In this document: piece after piece, positions 48,619 to 53,885 of the stretch
Position numbering within the stretch: the stretch's first letter is position 1
How the letters are laid out: the number at the start of each line of letters is the position of its first letter
Source of the DNA: Geminisphaera colitermitum TAV2
Lineage (GTDB): Bacteria; Verrucomicrobiota; Verrucomicrobiia; Opitutales; Opitutaceae
Reading direction: 5' to 3'
Assembly: GCF_000171235.2 (NCBI RefSeq)
Contig: NZ_ABEA03000097.1
Span: 1-53,885 of the forward strand
DNA: 53,885 nt
Notes under the pieces: generated by a model
What the model was told of the DNA's origin: nothing
Databases searched by the model: none
Seen by the model: only the letters and a program-made list of their open reading frames with translations
Position numbers and translations under genes: made by a program

Positions 48619-49092
48619 ATGCCGACTATCACCAAGAATGTTCCCTCCGCCACGAAGGCTTCGCCTATCGTTTCGCACCTGCAAACCGCCCTCGCCAGCT
48701 CCTACGCTTTGATGGCCAACACCCACTACGCCCATTGGAATGTGGAAGGGTCTGGTTTTTTTGCCCTCCATGCCGCGTTCGAGGAGCAATACACCGCTCT
48801 TTTTGAGGCAGTCGATGAGATCGCGGAACGCATCCGCGCCCTCGATCACTACGCCATCGGCGGGCTCCGCAACCTCGCTGACAAGGCTGGTATCGAGGAG
48901 TTTTCGCATCCCGTTGCGCCCAAGGACTTCATCGCCGCGCTCATCGTCGGTCACGAAAAGGTCATCGCCGACATGGTCGCTCTGCGCGACGCTTCCGAGG
49001 CGGCCAAGGATCTCGAAACTCAGGATGTCGCCATCGGCCGCATCCAGTGGCACCAGAAAACCATCTGGATGCTGCAAAGCTGCCTTAAGTAA
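48619..49092 (+). CDS. dps: Dps-family ferritin-like protein
   Basis: A 157-residue Dps homologue, which oxidises and stores iron and protects DNA under stress as a dodecamer. The ferroxidase residues lie in 'ANTHYAHWNVEGSGFFALH' and 'LFEAVDEIAERIRALDH' (the His, Asp and Glu of the family). Its length is typical. A terminator follows at 49136-49163. The short N-terminal tail ('MPTITKNVPSATKASP') has two lysines and may help DNA binding. Confidence 0.92.
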   Translation: MPTITKNVPSATKASPIVSHLQTALASSYALMANTHYAHWNVEGSGFFALHAAFEEQYTALFEAVDEIAERIRALDHYAIGGLRNLADKAGIEEFSHPVAPKDFIAALIVGHEKVIADMVALRDASEAAKDLETQDVAIGRIQWHQKTIWMLQSCLK

Positions 49093-49135
49093 AAAGCGGC
49101 AGGACATCATCCGCCCTTATACTTGGAAAATCCAC

Positions 49136-49163
49136 GCGTCTTTCCCACCGAAAGGCGCTTTTT
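49136..49163 (+). terminator. Intrinsic terminator of dps
   Basis: Stem 'gcgtctttc' (49136-49144) with 'gaaaggcgc' (49150-49158), one U-G wobble, five-base loop, then five T (49159-49163). It lies 44 bases past the dps stop. Confidence 0.75.
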
Positions 49164-49170
49164 ATGAATC

Positions 49171-49713
49171 ATGATTGAGACTGAGTATCAGCCTAATGCC
49201 GAGACTGGCACCAGCGGCACAACCACAATGACGTTGCCTGACGGTGGTGCGGCGGCGGTTCGTTCCGCTGGTGGTTGTTGTCCGTTTCACGATGGACCGG
49301 AAACGTTGGATGGCTTCATGGCGGAGGTCTTGAGGGAGGGAGGACAGGTGAATCAGGAGGGGGGACGGGAGGTTTTGGATACGGCGCTCGATTTGCGTCA
49401 CGCCGTGCAGACGCGGCGCGATGCGGGTACGTGTGTCGCGTTGCTTTGCCGGTTGCGCGCGCAACTCGACGGGCGGCATTATCTGGCGTTTTACCGCGTG
49501 CGTTGCTGGATGCGCCGGGTGTTGGCGGTGGAGAGTTCGGCGGGGCGCAACGAGCCTTGGGTTCGTCAGGCGTTGCCGCTGGATTTCGCGCGTCCGGAGG
49601 AGATTGAAGATCAGAGTCTCGCCCTCTGGCCTGCTTACGATGGCTGCGTTTCGCCCATGGCGCGGGTGCGGTTTGTGTTCGCGCAGGAAGGTCGAAAAGG
49701 CTCGCGCGATTAA
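49171..49713 (+). CDS. Hypothetical protein
   Basis: A 180-residue soluble protein without a signal peptide, starting eight bases after the dps terminator's T run. It has a Thr/Gly-rich N-terminus, a 'GGCCPFHDGPETLDGFMAEV' segment and a helical Arg/Leu-rich middle ('LDLRHAVQTRRDAG', 'LLCRLRAQLDGRHYLAFYRV'). The end overlaps the convergent gene's stop by four bases. I recognise no family; composition and codon use fit a real gene. Confidence 0.55.
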   Translation: MIETEYQPNAETGTSGTTTMTLPDGGAAAVRSAGGCCPFHDGPETLDGFMAEVLREGGQVNQEGGREVLDTALDLRHAVQTRRDAGTCVALLCRLRAQLDGRHYLAFYRVRCWMRRVLAVESSAGRNEPWVRQALPLDFARPEEIEDQSLALWPAYDGCVSPMARVRFVFAQEGRKGSRD

Positions 49714-51092
49714 AAGGCTGCAAGGTCGAGGAGGAGTTCGCCTTTGCCGGGTTTTTGTCCGGCAGCGGTGACGGTGAGTTTTTTTTCGCCGACGCCGACC
49801 GACCAGAGGGCGCGAAATTCACGCGAGTAACGGATGGGTTGCCCGTCGGCGTGGTCGCGGGGGAGGGACGGGAGATATTCGGGAACAAGTGTGTCGAGCG
49901 TGGCAGGCAATGCGCGGTCGTGGTCGAGCGCGTAGTGCCGGAGCGCAAGAAAGGCTTCGGTCGCGGAAAATGCGGATTCGTGACGGACTCCCGTTTGGAG
50001 GAGTTTGGACCAGCTTGGAGAGACGAGGTTTAACAGCACCCGCCCCAGGTAGTTTTCCTGATGGATTTTCGAGGAGGGTTCGAAAGGAGCGTCGATGTTT
50101 GAGGTCGTGATTGCGGTACCGTCCTGCCCGATGAGCCGGATGACTTCGCGCAGGCGTTCGGCGTAGAGACGGGTGGTTTTGTTGCGCTTAAGCAGGGGGG
50201 TGAGTTTCGGATCGAAGCCGAGTGACTTAACGTTAAACGGGGTGTAGCCACCCAAAAGCCTTCTGAATGATCCGCGCGTTTTTGGGTTGGTGATGTTATC
50301 CAAGGCGAGATGGAAAGAATTCAGTTCCATGCGGAATGTGCGCCGTGTGTTTTCCGGGTTGAGGCGCGAGGCGCGGACAGTGGCGAGGGCGAATCGGAGG
50401 TCATCGCAGGAGAGCGGATGGGTGATGGCAACGCGGCGGGTGGCGTCGAGCGCCTGCGTTTTGATGGCGATGGCGGTAAGGTGGTGAATCAGCGTGGTGG
50501 AACCGTTTTCGATCACGGTGCCGATGGCAAAAATGTCTCGAAGCGTTTGCAGGGATTTGCGGGTGTCGCCACGGCGGGCTTCATCGGTGGCGCGCAGTAT
50601 CATGAGCCAGGCAAGGGGACGAAGTTGGCCGGTTTCCGGGTATTCGGAATCGAAACTTTCCGGCCACGCCGCTTGCGAGCGTGGGGCGGCGAGGGCTTGA
50701 GCAACAAGCGGCCAGACTCCTTGGGCGTCGGCGTGGGCGAGGAGTTCCTGGCGCAGGGCGTCGTCTTGCCGCGTGCCTTCGAGCAGGGCGTTGATGTCGG
50801 TTCTGCGGGTTTTGTGGAGCGGGTTTTGCGCGGCGGCGGCGGCGCGGACAAGGAGGGCGTAGGCGTTTTGGTTTTCGGGGAGTTCTGGAGGACGCGGGAC
50901 TTCAAGGTCGGTGAGATTGGGCGGGGGTTCGTCTCGCGCCCAACAAAAGTAGGTAAAAGAGAGGGCCGCCGAAAGTGCGATTGCGGCGACGAGAATGATA
51001 CCGAGCGTCATGCGGGTGCGGCGTCGGCCTCGGGATGGCGTCGCGCCAGCGGAGGAGGGAGGGGGAGGGAGGGGTGGCGGTGTGGTTTTCAT
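49710..51092 (-). CDS. Membrane-anchored protein of unknown function
   Basis: A 460-residue protein. A Pro-rich N-terminus, then one membrane helix (about 30-48, 'LGIILVAAIALSAALSF'), then a mostly helical outer domain with 'PENQNAYALLVRAAAAAQNP', 'LAWLMILRATDEARRGDTRK', 'SLQTLRDIFAIGTVIENGST' and a C-terminal 'LRHYALDHDRALPATLDTLV' reminiscent of secretion-pilin-like tails. It overlaps the upstream gene by four bases (ATGA, 51089-51092), so the two are coupled. Proteins of this plan are common in Planctomycetes and Verrucomicrobia, with no known role. Confidence 0.65.
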   Translation of the reverse strand: MKTTPPPLPPPPSSAGATPSRGRRRTRMTLGIILVAAIALSAALSFTYFCWARDEPPPNLTDLEVPRPPELPENQNAYALLVRAAAAAQNPLHKTRRTDINALLEGTRQDDALRQELLAHADAQGVWPLVAQALAAPRSQAAWPESFDSEYPETGQLRPLAWLMILRATDEARRGDTRKSLQTLRDIFAIGTVIENGSTTLIHHLTAIAIKTQALDATRRVAITHPLSCDDLRFALATVRASRLNPENTRRTFRMELNSFHLALDNITNPKTRGSFRRLLGGYTPFNVKSLGFDPKLTPLLKRNKTTRLYAERLREVIRLIGQDGTAITTSNIDAPFEPSSKIHQENYLGRVLLNLVSPSWSKLLQTGVRHESAFSATEAFLALRHYALDHDRALPATLDTLVPEYLPSLPRDHADGQPIRYSREFRALWSVGVGEKKLTVTAAGQKPGKGELLLDLAAF

Positions 51093-51841
51093 CGGCTGCG
51101 AAATTCGATTTTCGGAGGTCCGCCGTCGGGCGTGGAAGACGGGGCGGGCGAGACGGACGCAGGCGCGGGTGCAAGCAGGGCAGGGGAGGGGGGGAGGGGG
51201 ATAACGGAGCCGGTGAGCGCGAGTCGGGCGAGGTCGGCGAGGACGGGTTGGAGCGATTCGAGGTTGCGATAGGTTTTGGCAAAGGCCTCGCGGCTTTGGT
51301 GTCCAAGCCGGTCGGGCGATCCGGGGGCGGCAGGCATGGAGGCAACAACAAGAACGAACTCGCGGATGCGCACGGGAGGAAGCGCGGCGGCGAAGGCTGA
51401 AAAATTGTCCCGTCCGTCGGCGTCGCGGGCGAGGTCCACGGTGTCGAGTTCGACGCGAACGTATTTGTAGTCGAGCACGGGCGCATCGTTCCCCCTCCCC
51501 CCCCCCCCCCCGGCCATGCGGGTCGCGGCGGAGAGTCCGGAACCGCCGCTGGCGACGAGGTTGCGTCCGCGCAGAAATACGCGTTGCGAGAATGCGCCGG
51601 GATTGCGCAGGACAAATTCCCCGGCGCGCAGGCTGCCGCCGAGGGGATTGGCGGCGTAGGTGGTCAGTTCGCAGGTGAAGCCGGTGCGCATCTGCACGCG
51701 GCGCGCGGCGATGCCGGGGGCGAGCACCATCCAGCCGAGGACGGCCCCGGCCAGCGCCATGAGGACGATTACGAGGAGCACCACGGCAATGCCGCCGCGC
51801 TCTGTCCTCTGGCTTTTGTCTTTTGATGCCATTGCCCGCAT
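51089..51841 (-). CDS. Single-pass membrane protein, AsmA-like?
   Basis: A 250-residue protein with an N-terminal membrane helix (about 18-38, 'IAVVLLVIVLMALAGAVLG') and a beta-rich outer part ('GEFVLRNPGAFSQRVFLRGR', 'YKYVRVELDTVDLARDADGR') resembling the 'nP.gf' strands of AsmA-like proteins. A Pro/Ala tail follows. A 15-base G run on the sense strand (51497-51511) encodes a glycine stretch inside the outer domain. The start could also be at 51832. It is coupled by ATGA to the next gene, suggesting a two-protein membrane complex. Confidence 0.6.
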   Translation of the reverse strand: MRAMASKDKSQRTERGGIAVVLLVIVLMALAGAVLGWMVLAPGIAARRVQMRTGFTCELTTYAANPLGGSLRAGEFVLRNPGAFSQRVFLRGRNLVASGGSGLSAATRMAGGGGGRGNDAPVLDYKYVRVELDTVDLARDADGRDNFSAFAAALPPVRIREFVLVVASMPAAPGSPDRLGHQSREAFAKTYRNLESLQPVLADLARLALTGSVIPLPPSPALLAPAPASVSPAPSSTPDGGPPKIEFRSR

Positions 51842-51852
51842 TGCCCGGAAAA

Positions 51853-51952
51853 TATCTCACGCAGAGGCGCAGAGCCGCAGAGAAGAAGAGAAGAAGAGGA
51901 AGGATGTTGGGAAAAATGGCTTTCTCCGCGCCTTTGCGTCTCTGCGTGAGTT
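51853..51952. repeat. Palindromic dispersed repeat after manA
   Basis: 'tctcacgcagaggcgcagag' and 'cgcctttgcgtctctgcgtg' are the arms. It is another copy of the 4604-4673 family, placed directly at the manA stop (minus strand). A run of T on the plus strand follows at 51949-51958. Confidence 0.8.
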
Positions 51953-51957
51953 TTTTT

Positions 51958-52950
51958 TTAGCCGCCGAAATTTTCCGTCAACAGCACGAGTGATGCGTCC
52001 TCGGCCTTGAAGGTGAAGGTGCCGGAGTAGGGCAACACTACGTTCTCGCCGCGAACGAGGGCGCCGCCGTTGCCTTCGCCGCCGGTGCCGGAGGAGGGGA
52101 CGAGTTTGCCGGTGACGACGCTGAGGATGCGGGCGTATTCGTTGGCGGGGATGGTGAGCGTTTCGTCGCGGTCGAGAACGATGCGGCGGATGCGGAATTC
52201 GTCGCAATCGGCGATGACTCCCGATGTGGGGGCGGCGCGCACGGGGGCGGGTTCAAAATCGTCCCACTTGATGGAGGCGAGCGATTCTTCGATGTGGAGC
52301 TGGCGGGGTTTGCCGTCGAGGCCGGTGCGGCCCCAGTCGTAAACGCGATAGGTGGTGTCGGAGTTTTGCTGGATTTCGAGGATCAGGTTGCCCGCATCGA
52401 TGGCGTGGACTTCGCCGCTTTGGACGAGGATGGAGTCGCCCTCGGCAACGCGGAAGCGGTGCACGCAGTCTTCAAGCGTGTTGTTGGCGATGGCTTTTTC
52501 GAACTGCTCGCGGGTGACGCCTTTTTTGAGACCCACGATGAGGCTGGCGCCGGGCTCGGTGTCGGCGATGAACCAGGTCTCGGTCTTGGGCTCGCCTTTG
52601 AGCGAGGCGGCGACGGAAGCGGGCGGGTGAACTTGAAGGCTGAGGCGTTCGCGGCAGTCGAGCCACTTGACGAGGATGGGGAAGGGTTTCTCTTTGTCCC
52701 AAGCGGGGCCCATGATCTCGGCGGCGTTTTTGGCGAGCACGTCGCGGAGCTTTTTGCCCTTGAACTTGCCGGAGGCGATGACGGATTGCGCCTCGGGGCG
52801 GTCAACGATTTCCCAGCTTTCGCCGATGGGTTTTGTTGTTGATCCCGATCCCGACCCGGAGGGGAGACGGCGGCCGAGGGAGGTTTCGAGGGCGCGGCCG
52901 CCCCAGACGCGTTCTTGGTAGAGAGGTTGAAAACGGAGGAGTTCGTTCAT
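51958..52950 (-). CDS. manA: Mannose-6-phosphate isomerase, class I
   Basis: A 330-residue zinc isomerase converting mannose-6-phosphate and fructose-6-phosphate. Zinc ligands are in 'LSLQVHPPASVA' (Gln, His), 'PKTETWFIAD' (Glu) and 'VQSGEVHAIDAGNLILEIQQ' (His), with 'SDTTYRVYDWGR' after them. The compact form without the fungal insertion is the short bacterial type. The ATG at 52950 precedes 'NELLRFQPLYQERVWGG', the conserved front. It may feed GDP-mannose for surface glycans or mannose catabolism. It is divergent from ftsK. Confidence 0.93.
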   Translation of the reverse strand: MNELLRFQPLYQERVWGGRALETSLGRRLPSGSGSGSTTKPIGESWEIVDRPEAQSVIASGKFKGKKLRDVLAKNAAEIMGPAWDKEKPFPILVKWLDCRERLSLQVHPPASVAASLKGEPKTETWFIADTEPGASLIVGLKKGVTREQFEKAIANNTLEDCVHRFRVAEGDSILVQSGEVHAIDAGNLILEIQQNSDTTYRVYDWGRTGLDGKPRQLHIEESLASIKWDDFEPAPVRAAPTSGVIADCDEFRIRRIVLDRDETLTIPANEYARILSVVTGKLVPSSGTGGEGNGGALVRGENVVLPYSGTFTFKAEDASLVLLTENFGG

Positions 52951-53120
52951 GGATCGAATTGAGATTGGAAACAAAATGGATGGATCGAAAAGACGATGAG
53001 TCAGTTGGAGGAAACGGGCGACGCGAATAAGCGGCCCGGATGGAATGCGTTTGACCGTGTGTGGTGGCGACGCGTGTGGTATTCAGCTCACATTGATTTG
53101 TTCAGCGCCCGCCAAACCAC

Positions 53121-53885
53121 ATGCCCAAGCCCGTAAACTCAAACTCAAATAACAGACCCTCTTTCCCCGCCCAGAGGCTCAGCCCGCGCTGGCTGACCGC
53201 AACGCTCTGCCTGCTGTTCGGGGTGTTGCTGGTCGTGGCCATGATCGGCTTCGAGCCCGAGCAGAGCCGCTGGGTGCGCGACACACCGATCAACACCAAC
53301 CCCGTGGGCAGCATCGGGGCCGAGCTTGCCTGGTGGTCATTCCGGTTGCTCGGCGTGGTGGCGTGGCTGGTGCCGGCCTTCCTCTTCTGGACCACCTGGG
53401 TGTCGATTCGCATTCCGCGTCAGGTTACGTGGTTGCGTGTTGTTGTCATGTTCATCTGTCTTTTCGCCGCGTGCGGGCTGGGCACGATGTTTCAGGGCAG
53501 CACGGAGGCTGTATCCAATACCCTCAGCGTGGGCTGGGGCGGGCAGGTGGGGGAGGCGGTTTATGAGAAGTTTTTCTTTGTCTATTTTGGCCCCATTGGG
53601 TCCACCCTCATTCTGGGCTTCATTTACCTCATCGGCCTGATGTTCATCCTCACCCCGGACGTCCGGCAGGAACTCGACAAACTCCTCGCCAATTTCCACC
53701 GCTGGCGCGAAGAACGCGCCCGCCTCCGCGCCGAACTTGCCGAGGCCCGCCGCATTCGCCGCGAAGCCGACGAAAAAGCCCGTGCCGTCGCCGCCGAGGC
53801 CGAAGCCAAGGCCGTGCTCGCCGCCGAAGCCGCTGCTGCCGCCGAGGCGAAGCGCAATGCTGAACTCAAAGTCACTCGCGGCGCG
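53121..53885 (+). CDS. ftsK: FtsK-type DNA translocase (3' partial)
   Basis: The first 255 codons of an FtsK/SpoIIIE protein. Four membrane helices typical of its N-terminal domain are visible ('LTATLCLLFGVLLVVAMIGF', 'LAWWSFRLLGVVAWLVPAFL', 'VVVMFICLFAACGLGTMF', 'STLILGFIYLIGLMFIL'), with 'NPVGSIGAELAWW' between the first two. From about residue 180 an Ala/Glu/Arg coiled linker begins and runs off the window. The motor and gamma domains lie outside. It would anchor chromosome dimer resolution at the septum. 52951-53120 is the divergent promoter region to manA; no gene is seen there. Confidence 0.85.
   Translation, partial: MPKPVNSNSNNRPSFPAQRLSPRWLTATLCLLFGVLLVVAMIGFEPEQSRWVRDTPINTNPVGSIGAELAWWSFRLLGVVAWLVPAFLFWTTWVSIRIPRQVTWLRVVVMFICLFAACGLGTMFQGSTEAVSNTLSVGWGGQVGEAVYEKFFFVYFGPIGSTLILGFIYLIGLMFILTPDVRQELDKLLANFHRWREERARLRAELAEARRIRREADEKARAVAAEAEAKAVLAAEAAAAAEAKRNAELKVTRGA

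Overview
The window is GC-rich bacterial chromosome. Its gene content and style (MCE/Mla operon with a fused STAS permease, TonB next to a TPR protein, RecD2 helicase, DUF3300 protein, many Pro/Ala-rich coiled-coil proteins, dense palindromic intergenic repeats) suggest a Verrucomicrobiota member, most likely Opitutaceae-like. No rRNA, tRNA or CRISPR array was seen, so the taxonomic call is an inference.

Layout: (1) 1-3045, the end of a TonB-type operon with a TPR protein and two small membrane-anchored coiled-coil proteins. (2) 3360-7760, a LacI stub coupled to a 2-hydroxyacid dehydrogenase, then RecD2 and a HAD phosphatase on the minus strand. (3) 8077-11922, a lipid-transport operon (MlaE, MlaF, MlaD, PqiC-like lipoprotein). 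(4) 12546-18192, an orphan ParA, two ABC-2 permeases, RNase III, and a divergent IclR regulator/enolase-superfamily dehydratase pair. (5) 18193-30690, an accessory island, AT-richer towards its right end: two 'GIGTTSPT'-type surface proteins (the first broken by an in-frame stop), an FW-domain secreted protein, a 2128-residue RHS protein with a variable toxin-like tip, a stop/start-overlapping Imm27-like immunity gene, a MITE-like element, an FkbM-type methyltransferase and a decayed IS5-family transposase. (6) 30691-53885, mostly housekeeping: EF-hand membrane protein, SufT, YicC, an S23 four-helix gene in an inverted-repeat cassette, TrpB, a ClpP-fold secreted protein, VF530, an MsbA-like exporter, an ECF sigma operon, AroE, a phosphoesterase, a META lipoprotein, a DUF3300 protein, Dps, ManA and the start of FtsK.

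Two features run through the whole window. Several families of palindromic or inverted-repeat elements sit in almost every larger intergenic gap, often straight after a stop codon, and one appears to have supplied a signal peptide. In addition there are at least sixteen runs of 10-20 C or G, many in frame inside genes (rnc, mlaF, recD2, aroE, trpB, RHS and others). Two lie in the RHS gene upstream of its toxin tip, where slippage would uncouple toxin from scaffold. The best candidates for something undescribed are this tract-controlled RHS/Imm27 locus and the genome-wide poly-G/poly-C habit. The S23 cassette and the minus-strand terminator with no evident gene come next.
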